DNA of 64,000 nucleotides from NCBI GenBank assembly GCA_017529865.1, contig JAFXNA010000020.1, positions 1-64,000 on the forward strand. Reading direction: 5' to 3'. Made by a program: the position numbers and the translations under genes. The stretch comes from Bacteroidaceae bacterium (GTDB lineage: Bacteria > Bacteroidota > Bacteroidia > Bacteroidales > Bacteroidaceae). Shown here in pieces: positions 42,617 through 58,000 of the stretch. Each line of letters opens with the position of its first letter. The first letter of the stretch is position 1. A model generated the notes under the pieces. It was given only the letters and a program-made list of their open reading frames with translations. It had not been told where the DNA came from and searched no databases.

Positions 42617-43089
42617 CTACCTACGTCGCACTCATTCCTGCACCCTCGTGAGGGAACAACAACCCTCCCATGAGGGGCGATAGCGAAATCGGAACTATTG
42701 GGGGACTTTGCCGGTGGGAGGGATAGGGGCAAGCTCCCGTTTGTTATCCTCAGATTATATTTCTGCCCCAAAGGGGCGGCATATTATTATATTATTTCGC
42801 ACTTTCAGCGCTATATGGGGTGAGCCATCAACTAAGATAGGGTTCACACCCTATCCTCTATTCTATCACCCCTTTGGGGTTCTTTCCCCTTGCGGTTGCT
42901 AACAAAGCAGCCCGTCTACTTCCTGTAGATGGGCTGCTTTGTTCCTTTAGAACGCTCGCTTACTTCCTTTCGCTCCCTTCCCTTTAGGGTTTCTGTCCCC
43001 CGATAACGGGGGAACCGAAGGGGGTGCAAAGACCATTGAGGGTTAGGGAGAGGCTACTCCCTTCCCTTTAGGGAGGGGCTGGTGGTAGG
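42617..43089. repeat. Intergenic stack of palindromic repeats and a bidirectional terminator
   Basis: There is no gene in this stretch between convergent genes. It holds GCCCC-AAA-GGGGC (42765-42777), GATAGGGT-TCAC-ACCCTATC (42836-42855), the CCCCCGATAACGGGGG repeat (42988-43039) and further CCCTTTAGGGAGGGG units up to the stop of the giant gene. AACAAAGCAGCCCGTCTAC (42901-42919) pairs fully, with one G-U, with 42925-42943. That last hairpin is placed to terminate the minus-strand giant gene. Confidence 0.65.
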
Positions 43090-46000
43090 TTAATTGCCGC
43101 CACCAGCTTGTGATACTGTGACAGTCCGTTGTCCGAATACACCCTTGATGGTGATGGTGGCAGTACGTTCTTCCGCCGTATTATCTCCTATTGCTGGCAG
43201 GTTGTCCGCTGCTGTCACCGTGATAGTTCCACCAGTACCGCTTGGAGTGACGGTAAGCCAGTTGGCACTACTTTCTGCTGTCCATGGGGCATCGAATCCC
43301 ACGGTGATGGTCTTGGAATTGGACTCTTCATTTATTGGAGCCTTCTGGGTGAAGGAGAGACTTGTTGGAGTGATATTGACAGGTAATCCCACATTCACTA
43401 CTGCGTCTTGCTTCACCATACCATTGTCACCACCTCCGAATACATTATTGAGAACATGTGCACCTGGCAGCAGGTTCACCTCTGTCCATACGGATGTAGC
43501 CAAGCTAGTGTTATCAGGATCCGTACCACGGCTTGCTCCATAGACCTCACCACCATAGACTTTATTGTACTTAAAGCTGTCATCACCACTATAGGTATCT
43601 GGCGCATAACCATCTGGTGTACCTACCGTACCTGTGATATTTACCAGGTTGAGGGTCTGGTGACCTGGACGGTCTTGGCTTACGTCTCTTGGCGTGTCAC
43701 CGTCATCTGGACGTGTTGGTGGAATCTTTGGAGGTCCTACACTGGCGAGCGAACCACCGCCATAGACATTACGGTGAATGATACCGCCAATGATGTCCAC
43801 TTGGGTGAAGCGGGTCACAGAACCGGCTGAGGTACTGGCGTCCGTCTCTTTCATCGTTGAAGGCCTGCCTGTCTGTGGATTAATATATGTAACCACATCG
43901 TCATAGTCTCCATCGTAGTTGAAGTCATACTTGTACTCGCTGATACCCGAACCTGCACCATATACGTTACCACGTGCCAGCCATTGGGTGTCATCAAGGT
44001 TGGCAGTTCCAAGCTTGGTCACATTCGTCTTAGCCGTTGTCTCTTGATCGTATGCCAAGCCAATCTCACCGCTGTTGATTGTCACATGTGTATCTCGACG
44101 CACGTGTCCGTCCTGACCACCACCATAGACAGAGCCGAGAATGGTTGGACCTGTCGTAGCCCCATTGATACCTATCGTTACCTCTGTTTCATTGACATAG
44201 CCCAAGAAGAACTCAGGACTGTAGAGATAGCGGGGCGATTCACCGATATTTGGTGCAGATGCACCACGACAACCACCGAAGACGTTACCGTATGGCAGGC
44301 CGTCTTTAATGCTCTCCGATGGATTTGAGGTGATATGGCCCACAGTTCCACCAAGAACAGTAACAGAACATTTACCGCTGTTCAGGAATACTTGGCTGAA
44401 TTGATTGTTGCCGTCCCACAGGTTGTTATCACCTGTCAGCCTCTCACCATATCCAGATGTAGAGTAGTCATCCGGTCCTCCGGCATAATTACCCTTACCT
44501 ACAGAACCCAGGGTTCCACCGCCATAGATATTACGTACTACGTAACCGTCTTTCATCGTGACATTGGTATTACCAAATACCTTACCAGCTGTGATACTAT
44601 AACAAATAGCTTCATATTGATCTCCATCCTTCTTTGGAGGTGTTCCTGATCCGGTATTTGTAATAGGTTTTCTATTATCCTCTGGTATCATTGTCAGCCA
44701 TTTCGTAAACTGGCCCTTACCACTACCACCTCCATAGAGGGCATGACCAATCAAACCGTTCGTCAGTGTCACATGGGTATCGCCCATGACGTGACCATTC
44801 TCACCACCACCATAGACAGCACCAGCGATACAGTCACCACTATCCATATAGGTTGCGGGATCGAGGGTCATATTCTCATCTTCTGTAAAGTCTATATTGA
44901 CTTCTGTCGAACCGACGTTGGCACAGAAGACATAATCTTCGTATTCTCCTGCGACACCCTTACCGCCGCCATACACATCACCATTGTCTGTTCCATAGTC
45001 ATCATCCTTGGTTGTACCGATACGTCCGCCATAGATGTTGATGTGAGTAGCTCCAAGATATGCAGGACCATTAGGAACGGTTACATATTCGACCTTATAC
45101 GGCCAACTCAAGGCAAAGCTGTTGTCCACATTATTGTGTTTTGTTATATTTTTGTAGACAGCGTAGTTGCCAGTTTCTTTAAGATAGAATTTCAACTTAT
45201 CTTCAGGTATCTCAGTTTCGGTTGCATACCTTGCCTCATCCAGCACATAGTTGATGATACCTACCGATGCCTTTTCACCACCGCCATATACACTCTTTCT
45301 AATGTATCCGCCGTGAATGTTCACTTCAGTTTCCTGACCTACACAACCTGCCCATTGCATAGGTGTATAGCCATAGATGGTAGTGATTGTAGTGTTATTC
45401 TCACCAGGCAGTACGCTCTTGACAATTGCATTGTAGTTATCAGAATTGATTGTACTACCATAGCCGCCGCCATATACGTCGCGATAGATGATTGGGGATC
45501 CAGTAGCGTTAATCTCACCAGTGTCATTATTGCGGGTACCGCCGATGGTCACGTATGCCTTATCACGCACAGTACCGAACTCACCACCACCATAGACATT
45601 GCTCATAATCTTACCGCCTGTGATATTGACGGTAGCAGTCTTCACCTGTGCCAACTGAGGCCAAAGTGGGTTAGGGGAGGTACCGTCCAATAATTCAAGA
45701 CGTCCCATACTGCCACCAAATACATTACCACCCTTTGTATGCTCAATTTCGAGGAGATTTTCAATATCGTTACCGATGGTACCTCCGCTGATGTTGACAG
45801 TGACATGACCATAGGTCTTGCCATTCGCATCTTCTGTGAATTGACCGTAATGAGTATTTGTAGCAGGGGTAAAGCCGATACCCACTGATGCCAGACGACC
45901 ACCGCCATAGATAGAACCAAGCATGGTACCGCCATGAATGTTCACTGTTACATTTCCGCCAACGGAACCAGCAGTCAATGCATCGCCGCTGAAACCACGA

Positions 46001-49000
46001 CCCGCACCGAAGACGTTACCATCGACGTAAGAAGTTCCTGTAGTACCAATGAGGAGATTATTACCCGCATTGTACGTCGTCTCTCCAATTTTAACTTCGC
46101 CACCAATGTTGGTTTCAACATCAGTTAAGATGTGACCATCCTCACCACCACCGAATACAGAACCGAAGATGCGGGCATTGCCTGTGATGTGAGCTTGAGC
46201 GTTTGTGATGTTCGTCCAAGTATTGAAGAAGATACGCTGGTCACCCTTGCCGGCACCGAATAAGTAGCAAGTCACAGGGTGAGCGGCAATCTGGTCTAAT
46301 GTACGAGGTACACCCAACGTACCGCCTACCATCTTGACGACACACTCGCCTCCAGACTGAGGTACGATAAGTTCACCATTCGTATCTGTTGTGTAGGTAC
46401 CGACATCGGTATGCTCATTACCACCATAGACAGATGTCAGGATGTGTCCGCCGGTAATCTCTACCAAAGTATTACCACGTACTAAACCTGCTGCACGATG
46501 CCATCTGCCTGGTGCATAAGGAATAATACCAGAGCCGCCACCAAATACGTTACCGTAATAGGTGTGACCGTCCTTGGCAATATTAGAACCACCTTCAGCA
46601 TAAACAGGTAGTTTATATGCAGTATCAAAATAATACTTTCCGTCTGCCGGATTCAGATGTTTATCCTCAAGCGTATTCGCATAATAATACTTACCGCCTA
46701 TAAGATATTTTGCAAACGGGTCGTAAGATGCGCCACTGTCCTTATCATAGTCCCAGTGTGCACACTCCAAGTCGTAATAAACAACGTCGTCACCAGAGCC
46801 GGATTTTATAGGAGGAGTATTTGATTCAAACAAGTTCGTTCCCTGGTAGTTTTCATAGCGTGTGGTAATCTCCCTACCTTGACCAATCTGACAATGATCC
46901 TGAATGGTTACATGTGTATCGTACTGCACAATACCACTCAAACTACCGCCATAAACAGAACCCTTCACAAAGGCATTGTCTTCAATGGTCACATCGGTCT
47001 GGGAGGACAAAGCCAGCGTCTCAATAAACGCATGGTAGTCTTCGTCTCTACCAAAATACTCCCACATATTATTCTCGTCATATTCTACCGAAGTACTATA
47101 ACTTGAACTTAACGGAGTAGGTGTACCTGCTGGAGTTAACTTGGCCAGCATACGTCTGGGCTTATGTTCTTCAATCTTATAGGTACCTGTATAACCTGTT
47201 TCATCAGCATAGTCATATACCCCAGGCAGGACTCCCTTACCAGCACCGAATACGTGGCCTGTGTCATGTGGAGGTAATGGGTTTCCGTCAGCATCAAGCA
47301 TGAGATGTCCTTCTTCATCAACTCTCTTCATTTGCATGTTATCCGGACCGATTTCGGCATTGCCTCGGATGGTGACGATACAATTTCCACTCCAGTCGTT
47401 TGCCAAAGCAACTGGCGATCCGCCAACAACCTGATATCTGGCCACTGAAGCAATCTCACCACCACCATAGACACTACCTAAAACCTTGGCCTTGCCCTGA
47501 ACGATGACTGTAGGATTACCACGAACCAGTGCTGAGTATCCATGTGTTTCAACACCCTTGCCGGCACCGAATACATCACCTCCGATAATAGGTTCATTTG
47601 TCGGCGCATTTGTTTCATCTCCTTCTATTCCGATGGTCACCTTCGTATTCTTTTCCACGCGGGCAATCTCACCGCCGCCATAGACGTTACCTCCTACGGT
47701 ACCGTTAGCGATGATGACGCTCGTACCACCCTCATTATCAAGTTTTCCATCACCATCTGCATCCATTGCACCAGCACCATCAACTCCTACCATGGCTTTC
47801 TCGCAAGTGAATGTATCTGCTTGTCCCTTGCCGCCTCCGAACACATTACCGGAAATCTGGGCTGAGTTACGGGCTGGGGCAGGATTGCCATTTCCAGGAT
47901 AAGTGGTTGTCGTAGCTGTTTCACCTTCAGTCACAGTATAACTCCACGTCTTGGTGTCATTATCAAACGTGTAGGTATGACCGTCGGATGATTGTGTTTC
48001 ACGTTGCCAGTAATCGTTCAACCATTCACCGGTACCGATTTCAACATACGTATCACCGTCGATATCTGCTAAGTTACCACCACCATAGATGTTGCCAATC
48101 GAACCGAGAGCGAGCGTATGAGTAAACCTGTTCTCATTACCTTCTCCAGCAACTGGGGTCAATTCATTATAATCACCAACGTTTGGAGCATGATAATATA
48201 CGCCTGCGCCAGTCTTATAGACATAGTATTTATCACCTTCCTGATAAATATAATCAGGATTTGGATTATCATTGCTGGTCTTTTCTCTTTTCCTTACAGT
48301 AACATATCCTGGTTGCATATTCACATTGACATGTGGATTTCCTACCACTTTTGCTTCGTAGCCACCACCGAAGATATTGGCAATACTGGTTGCGGAGATG
48401 ACATTGATGCGTGGACTATTATAAGGAATACCTTTTGCAGCAAGTTCTTCTTTTTGTTGATTAGTAAGGGCATTGTATTGAGCCGATGTCCTGACACTTC
48501 TATCGGCATTATATCCGTAAATAGAGTAATCTGCCAGATAGCCGCCGGCATACAGTCCTTCAGAGATGATGATTGGCTCACAGCCGGTTTCTCGTACATT
48601 CACAGTGATTGAACCGTTGATAAGACCGCTGGTATTGTTTCCTCCGAACACACGCTGTAATGCCGAACCGTTCGTGATGTTGAGCGTGATATTTGAGTTT
48701 ACATCTGCATCCTTGGCTCCTCCGAAGATTTCTTTGACTCCTGTAGCACAACTCATATTCTGAATAACTTCAGCATCGATTTCTGCATTCTTACTCTGTC
48801 CATAAGCCTGATCTACCACCAATGGACAGTCTTCATCGGCCTCATCGTAGGAGGATAGTGCTATTGCCTGAATATTACCCTTTTCATTACTACCGCCATA
48901 TACACGGTGGATGAATCCTCCTGCAACTCTTGTTTCTGCAATACCTGTACCGTAGCGGTAATATGCTCGTCTAAGCGTTGCGTCTGTCGCATCAGACTTC

Positions 49001-52000
49001 TCCTTCCAAGTATATGGAGAAGACGTTGTGCCAGTACCGCTGTCCAATTCCATGTAGTTCTTGTAACCGACGTTGGCACCTGGGTTTTTATACTCTTTAT
49101 CATATACGATGTAGTCATCTGCACCGTTACCACCACCAAACGCTTCATGTACCTCGTAGGTACCATTTATTTGCAAGAGGGTAGCAGGTGTGGATGCAGC
49201 GTTACCACCACCATATACCTGATAGATGTTGGTAAATCCACAACCGTCGATGATGACTTCTGCACTTTCAATCGACAAATCCCTTGGTACGTATGGAGCT
49301 AAGTTACCACCACCATATACGCCTTGCACATCATATTTCGCCCTTGCGATGGCTACAATCATGTTCTCGAGCGCAGCTTTCTTCTCGTCCTCTGTGGCAT
49401 TATTATCACTTAATGTCGTTGTATAGGCAGAAACATCAAGGTCTTCATTATCAGTTCTTACTTCCGTAGCAAGCGTCGTCAATCCGCTGTAATCAGTGAT
49501 TGTGTAAACAGACTGTTCTGACAAGTCTCCGAACTTCGGGTATTTATGACTGATATCATCCTTCTTCGCATTTTGTGTTGCAAACACGTGTACCTTCACG
49601 TGTCCCACAGGCGTTCCGCACATATTGTTACAACCAAAGACACGTTTGACAATCGCACCTGTTCGAGAACTTGGTACCATATAATCACTTCTTTGATTGT
49701 CTGGATCTACCTTGGTCACGTATGAACGATATTTATCAACATTGCTGTTATAGTCTGCAAGTTCCAGACCATTCAGGCTCACCTTGATATCACCAAATAC
49801 CTTGGCAGGAACAGAGTCGAGTGCTGCAATGCCAGTTGCTGCTTCTCTCATTTGTTGTCCTAAAGCACCGCCGTAGGCATGATTCTTAATCACACCTCCG
49901 AGGATGATGACATTCGTTGTGTACTTTGCTCCATGCTCGTCATAAGCCCAGTAGCCGGCATTGTTATTTTTGGTTGCATCCCAGTTACCGTAGTTCGTGT
50001 GTGCCAAAGCACCGCCACCATAGACGTCATTCCCAATCGTACCATCAAGAATCCTGACATCTACGCCACACTTCACCTGTCCGTTCTGACCACCACCAAA
50101 GACATTTCCAGCGATAGAGCCTCCCATGATGTTCACATTAGTCCAAAGCGAGGTAGTATAGCTGTCTTCAGATTCATCCGAGTTGTTGTCACCACCACGG
50201 CTGGCACCAAAGACACAACCACCGTATTCGTGAGCTTCATAGTCGGTAGCAACTCCAATGTTACCTCCGTAGATATTCACAGTACAGCTTGACCAGTCTT
50301 TCGGTGCAAAGTCAGGCAAAACACCATTTATAGGAAGTCTTGGAGGACCGATACTGGACATCGCACCACCGCCATAGACATTATTGTAGATGATGCCACC
50401 ATAGATATCGACTATCGTATGGCGAGTCACAGAACCAGAAGAAGATCCATGATGTGTACCATTATCCCAAGTTCCCATACCTGAACCTGAACCATAGACA
50501 TTACCTCTGTGACGACTGTGATATGCTTTATCTGCAGCCGATAAAGATTCGAAGGTATCGTATGATTGACCTATGGTTCCATTGTTGATGATGACATGCG
50601 CACTATTTCGTACATGACCGTCACGACCTCCGCCAAAGACTTGGCTGTGGATGGTCGGACCAGAGTCTGCTACGTTCCCATTTCCTCCTTGTGTGCCTAC
50701 AGTCCGTGTGCCAATGATGACTTCGGTATTGTTGACATAGCCTAAGAAGAAATCAGGAGCGTATGCATAGCGTGGTGATAGTCTGCCCACATCTTCAGCT
50801 GCGGTGCCTCGGCTACCGCCAAAGACCATACCAGTCGGAGTGGCCATACTTGTTACACCACCAACATTACCATAGGTGCCATTCACCGTACCAACTGTGC
50901 CACCAGTAATAGTGACACTACATTTACCGCTACTCAGGAAGTAGTCGGCCATCGTTGTCGGTTTGTTTGTGCTGGTGATAGCAGCATTGGGATTAAAGTT
51001 GTTACTTGGCGACCACAAGTTGTCGTTTCTCAGCGTCTCGCCATAGCCGGCTGGATAGTAGTCATCAATACCGCTGGCATAGTTGCCCTTACCTACACAA
51101 CCATTGTATCCTCCTCCATAGACATTATTAATCACATAACCATCGCTCATAGTGACATACGTGTTGCCATAGACCTTACCTGCTGTCCAGCTGGGGAGAT
51201 TGACGGGCTCGTTATTCCACTCGTGATTACCATCGCGACTTCTCAGATAACCCTGATAGGTGCCTAATCCCTTACCGCCACCATAGACGCTGAGGCCGAT
51301 CAAGCCACCAGTGATGGTTATTTTTGTATCCTCATAGACATGACCATCCTCACCACCGCCATAGACTGCACCCGCAACGCAATCGGCAGTTTCCTTATTT
51401 GCGGGATCTGCTGTAGTTGCATATTTGATATTTACCTCTGTCTCACGGACGTTGGCAAGATGTGCCTCTTTGTAGCGTTCAAAGGCCCTGCCTTTGCCTC
51501 CTCCGAATACATATCCCTTACCATCATCCCATCCTGTGCCAATTCTACCGCCTTCGACATTGATGGTTGTCTTACCGCCCATGATATAAGAGAATTCGTA
51601 TGGCCAACTGAGTCCGAAACCATAGACCTTTTCAGAGGTCGTTCCAGGGGCATCAATGTCGGCATGCTTATGGGCATTGATATAAGAATACTTCTTGTTG
51701 TCATACTTAATATCCCCATTTTCATCTTCCTGAACACTATAGTCAATGACACCAACGCTGGCCATTTCGCCACCACCATATACATTTCTTTTCACATGGC
51801 CTCCAACAACATTGACCTCTGTGTTACTACCCACGCAACCGGCATATTGCATAGGGGTGAAGAGATACTTTGTGGTGCCAGCATCAATAACTGAATAATA
51901 TGCAGCACCATCTTCGGTACTTCCGTATCCACCACCATAGACATGACCATTGATGGTTGCTGTCGTGCCAGTATCTTTAGAGATGCTTCCATTTGTCTCC

Positions 52001-55000
52001 CTTGTGCCACCAATGGTCACATAGACATTGTCACGTGTTGTTCCAAACTCCGCACCACCATAGACATTGCTCTTGATGGTAGCGTTGCCTGATATGTTGA
52101 TAGTAGAACTCTTTACTTGTGCCAATCGGGTCCACAGTTCGTTGGGCGATCCGTCAAGACGAGTAAGACGTCCCATCGAGCCTCCGAAGACATTACCGCC
52201 CTTGGTGTGGCTTGCACGATAGACATCTGTGCTTAACTCAAACTCGGTGTTAGGAACATGATTAGTAGCCTTCCAAGTCGTCCAGTCGGCATCTGTCCAA
52301 TTTTCAGCGTCAGCTTTAGCCAATGTAATCGTTTCATAGTCATTACCAATGGTGCCACCACTGATATCGATGGTGATATGACCATGGTCCAGACCCTCGT
52401 CTTCATTTGTCGTAGGATCATCTTCAAAGAACTGTCCTTTATCTGGATCTTGGGCACTTGAGAAGTCGGTTCCTACCGATGCCATACGTCCACCGCCATA
52501 GATACTTCCAAGCATCGTTCCACCAGTAATGTTGATGGCGATATTGCCGTTCACGTTACCTGCACCAAGTGTCGTACCTGTATATCCACGACCACCACCG
52601 AAGATATTGCCATCCACGTAGGAAGTACCCCAAGTACCAATCTTGGCATTTGATTGAATGTTTACAATGACATCACCTTTCACATGGCCATCTTCAGCAC
52701 CACCGAATACGGAACCGTAGATGATACCGCCAGATACCGTGACAATCGAACTACCCACATTGGTCATGTTGAAGAAACGGTTTCGCAGGTCGCCCTTACC
52801 ACCACCAAAGAGGTAGCAAGTAACAGGGTGCGCGGCAATCTGTTCCAAAGTACGAGGTACACCAAGCGTACCGCCACTCATCGTCACTGTACATTTTCCT
52901 GCCACATTCGTCATCTCATTACCACCATACACACTGGTCAGGATATGTCCGCCGTTAATCGTGACAGTCGTATTTCCGCCTACAGAGCCTGCTTCAAAAT
53001 GCCATTTACTTGGAGCGTATGGTTCCTTTCCAGAACCGCCACCGAATACGTTGCCGTAGAAGGTATGGCCGTCCTGGGCAATAGGTCTGCCGCCCTCTGC
53101 ATATTTTGTATAAGCATCATCATAATAATACTTTTCACCTGATTGATATTTAGCAAACTTGTCGTAAGGTGCACCACTCGTATTGACATACTCCCAGCTG
53201 GCACACTCGGCAAGTGCATTTTCAGTTGTTACCCCAGTAGTGGTCGGATTAATGAATTGTGCTTCCGTATATTTTGTTAACGATTTCTCAGTTGATTTGT
53301 TAAATCCTGCACCGATCTGGCAGGTGCCTTTGATCGTTACACTCGTATCGTGTTGTACATGACCGTTCTCGCTACCGCCATACACGGAGCCTTTCACGAA
53401 CGCATTTCCTCCGACGGTCACATGGGTTTCGGTAGCCAAGGCCAACGATTCAATAAACTTAAGATAATTAGACTCGTCCCCGTCATCACCGACTTCCGCT
53501 TTTGTCGCATAGTACACAGGACCAGTCGGCAACACTTGCAGGGGTTGTTCTGTATCTTCATAACCCTCGTATGGCAAGGCTCCCTTGCCGGCACCAAAGA
53601 CGTTACCCATAAAGGTTGGCATTGTCATGTCGTCAGGACCGATTTCGGCATTGCCTTGTACGGTTACATAGCATTTTCCTAAGTTCTGTGATACCAATGC
53701 CTGTGGCATTCCGTTGACAACTTCGTATTTACCCACAGAAGCAATCTCGCCACCGCCATAGACGCTTTGTCCTACTTTGGCATTACCCTGAACGATGACC
53801 GTACTGTTTCCGCGCACCAGTGCTGAATAGCCGTGTGAACTTAAACCCTTACCGGCACCGAATACATTACCCTTGATGTCAGGTGCACTTGTAATTGTTT
53901 CGTGTTCCAGTCCTATCGTCACCGCCGTATTATATTCTACTCGGCCTATCTCACCGCCACCATAGACGTTACCAGTACCTGCAATAAGTTTTCCATTCTC
54001 ATCTAAGCTGCCTATCTGACCGTTACCGATGATAATATGTGTTCCGTCGTTTACATGAGCAGCATTTTCCGTACCTGTATTATCATTGTTGACACCTACC
54101 ATGGCTTTGTCACAGAAGAACGAGTCGGCAATACCCTTACCACCGCCAAATACATTACCAGCAACGCTTATGCCTGAATCACCTACAGGCACGATAGTAG
54201 AACCATCCTTAGTGCCGATATATACTGAAGTAGTTCCTGTAATATCTCCATTTTCACCACCGCCATAGACATTACCTGTAATATGGGCACCGAGAACATC
54301 GTTATCGGAATTGTAAACAACTGTCTTACCAGGAATAAGTTTACCATCATTATCGTATATGGGTTGGTCGTCAGCACCAACAATGGCTCCATTGAGACGC
54401 TTCAAGATGGGGACCTTGGTTTCTGTACCGATGTTAATCTTTGTATTGCCTTTGACTGTTCCTTCGTAACCACCACCAAAGACATTACCGATGGTTCCGA
54501 TATCATCTTGAATGGTTCCAGTCATCTGCGTGAGTCGATAATAAGTTTTTCCTTCCTCAGCGACAGCATCTTGGTCTGTTATTCTTGTGTAAATGTCTTT
54601 GTCTGTTTCGGCATCATGTACCATTAAATACAGTCCCGCTACAGAAGAACCAGGTATGTCATGTTCTGGATTTGAATATACGAGGTTGGTAACTTCTTCA
54701 TAATGTCCTGTAGGGCTGTCCACATTAGGAATCTGGTCTCCACGATAAGTGTCAGGGAAGGTTATTTCTGTTCCCACATAGTTTCCCTTCATCATATTGA
54801 TGTTGACCTCTGTGTTACCATTCACTATAGCTCGGTAGCTTCCTCCATAGATGTTGTCGATTCGGGTAGCAGACTTCACATTTACATTTATCTTGGCATT
54901 TTTGCCTGCACTGGCATTAGGGAAGGCTGAGTATGCTAAAGTTCCTATATAATTACCATTGGCATCTTTCTCATTGGTGATGTACTTGGCTCCATTTCCT

Positions 55001-58000
55001 GGGTATTCTGCTTCTCGACCACCGCCATAGAGATACTGAATGATAATAGGATTACAATTAGGTTGGGTCTCTTCGATATTGACGTTGATTTCACCGCCAA
55101 TAGTTCCTCCGTGGTCATTGCCTCCAAATACCTGCGCAAAGGTACCACCGGTGATGGTCAGTGTGACACTACCTCTGATATTGGCATCGTATGAACCACC
55201 AAATACACGCTCGATTTGGTCATTGGCATTACAGCCGGATACAATGAAGTTGACATCGCCTTCGATATCTGCGCCTCGGGCTGCACCGTATGCGTTGGTA
55301 ATCTGTAAAGGACAGTCAGTGGTTTCATATCCTTCGCCTTCAAAGTTATCTTGACCTTTCAGTTTGGTGGTTGATGTGCCATATACATTACCCTTGGTAT
55401 CACTCCCGCCGAATAACTGACCGATTTTTCCGCCGAGGGCAATAATCGTCGCATCACCATAGACGGGAGCTCCGTTATTCTCATACCATGCGTTTCCATT
55501 CTGGTACCAGTCTGCACCGTTACCTCCGGAGAAAGCATAGCCTACATAGAAAGTACCTAAGATTAGGACATCGGTTGAAGGTACTGAGGCTGAATTACCG
55601 CCACCAAAGACTTTCTCGATACTGGTGTCCTTACAGCCGTAAATTTTAACCTTGGTCGCCTTACCTTCAGCCGGTTGGTAGGTCGCCAGATTGCCTCCAC
55701 CATATACACTGTGGATTTCAAAGACGTTTTCCTGATGATCGTCACTGATTCTACCTGCGTCCGTTATGCGTCGGGTCCTGTGAACTTCAACCAAGACATC
55801 ACCCTTCGGAGTTCCGTTGAGGTTATTACAGCCGAATACGCGGCCGGTGGTAGGAACATCCAGTGCATTCGGAATTGCTGTTCCGGTTGCATCTATTGGC
55901 GTTTCAAATGAATGCGTGAATGCCGTACCGTTAACCGTTACCATAACGTCACCGTATACATTGGCTTCAATGGGTTCCACTGCATCGGCATGTGCTACCG
56001 CTGGTTTTATGTCGGATGTCGTTCGCGCACCTTGTAGTGTTGCATTATAGGCATTTGCATCAGGCTCTGAGATTTGCTGATTATCTGTATAACTAGTACT
56101 TAATGCTTCATTCACAGCGGTTACCTGTGTAGATGAAAGCTGTGTACCACCAGCAATCGCACCTACTAATGTAGCATTATACGCATTACATTCTTCTTGA
56201 GTGTAATTTCTTGCAACTTCTGCTTGGATTTCTGCCATACCCATTTGACCCAAACCGCCACCATAGGCATTACCTACGATACCACCTAACAGACGGACTT
56301 CAGTTTTATAGAATGTTGTGCCGTCTTCCTTAACTTTACCTGCTAACCAATTGCCTTTCTGGTAATACTCCGTAGTAGTCGTGGCTCTTAAGTTCGGTTC
56401 TGTGATTTCAGTGTAGTTATCACCGTTTTTCGTATAAAGACCTGTGACCAAAGATACACCATTTGTGGTAGTAACCTGAACATACGTATTGTCATTCCAG
56501 TTGCCTGTATTCGTGTGTGCAAATGCACCGCCACCATAGACATCACCTGTGACAACAGGTATGTTGGAGGTATTAGAAATGTCACCAATGGTCACGCCGA
56601 CATTACCTGTTACGTCTGCCTGCTGACCGCCACCGAAGACATTCTGGTTCACTGTTCCATTAGAAATGGTGACAGAGGTTGATCCATTCACAACAGCAGT
56701 TTCACCAAGTCCTCCGCCATAGACGTAATTGACGGTACCACCAGACATAGATACTTCCATAGATACTTCCGTACCGCTATTGCCGGTATAGGCTGCTAAG
56801 TTACCGCCGCCATACACATTGTCAATCGTACCGCCTTCAATAATGACATCAACATCCTTCTGTGGTGAACCGTTCTGGTTGTTACATCCAAAGACATCGG
56901 TCACCTCACCATTCTTGACAGTCACCGTCACAGGACCATATACGTTGGCTAAAACAGCAGAAATAGGATCCTGAGCCTGAACACCAGCAACTTTAACATC
57001 ACCTTCATGTACATAACCTGCATCACCCTCGCTGAGATTGTGTTCTGTATTATAATCAGTAGCTTCTTGTGCTGTATATAGCACTTCTGCTACGCCTTGT
57101 ACTGCTGCTACATCCAGTCGTCCCAAACCACCACCATAGAGGTTACCATTGATGGTACCCTTATAGAGATTGACATTTGTTTCTCTATAAGCCGTCTCGT
57201 TTTGAACGGTATAAGTGCTGGCCGTCAATGTGCCATTGTTATCATAAGCATTTACGTTACCCAATGCAGAACCACCATAGACGCTACCGTGAATAGTGGC
57301 GCCACCTGTCGTCTGACCTTCGGTTCCGATATTCACCTCTACATCACCTTCAACAAGGGTAGGCTGTCCGAAACCACCACCGAAGACAACATCCTTGATG
57401 GCTTCGTTTGCAGCAGGAGCGGTTCCTACTGTTCCTCCGGTAATCGTTACCGTGGATTTTGCTTTCAGCGTACCATTGATGTTGGCACCGCCATAGACAG
57501 CTGTGCCTACAGTGCCGCCTTCCATGGTGACTGTCGTATTACCGTAGTTCTTTGCAATAACATCGTTGGTGTCATCTGAATCATCAACACCCAGACCGCC
57601 ACCGAATACGCTTCCTGGCAATGATTCGAAAGCGTAGATTTTGACCGCTGTTGTCTTGTCAGAGGCTGGTGATAATTCTCCAGAATTCTTAGTTGCATTT
57701 ACTGCACCCATGGCACTACCACCATAGACATTGCCGGTAATGATTCCGCTTCCGCTAAGCGTGCTTCCTTCCTTCTCTCCGATATTCACCTCTACATTGC
57801 CACTGACAACCGTTGTTTGACCGAAACCGCCACCAAAGACATCAACCATCGAACCGTCTGTCACCGTAACCGTTACATCGCCCAAGGCATCGGCAGCGTT
57901 ACCACCACCATAGACATTCTCGCTAATCGTACCGCCTGCGATATTCACATCAACAGTGTTTCGGGTCACACCGCTCAGGTTGTTGCCTCCGAAAACATTA

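Noticed and set aside
44743..45693. Long open frame on the plus strand inside the giant gene
   Set aside because: It is the complement of glycine-rich repeat coding DNA, whose biased codons (GGT/GGC, GTN, ACN) leave the opposite strand open. It has no start context or protein character.
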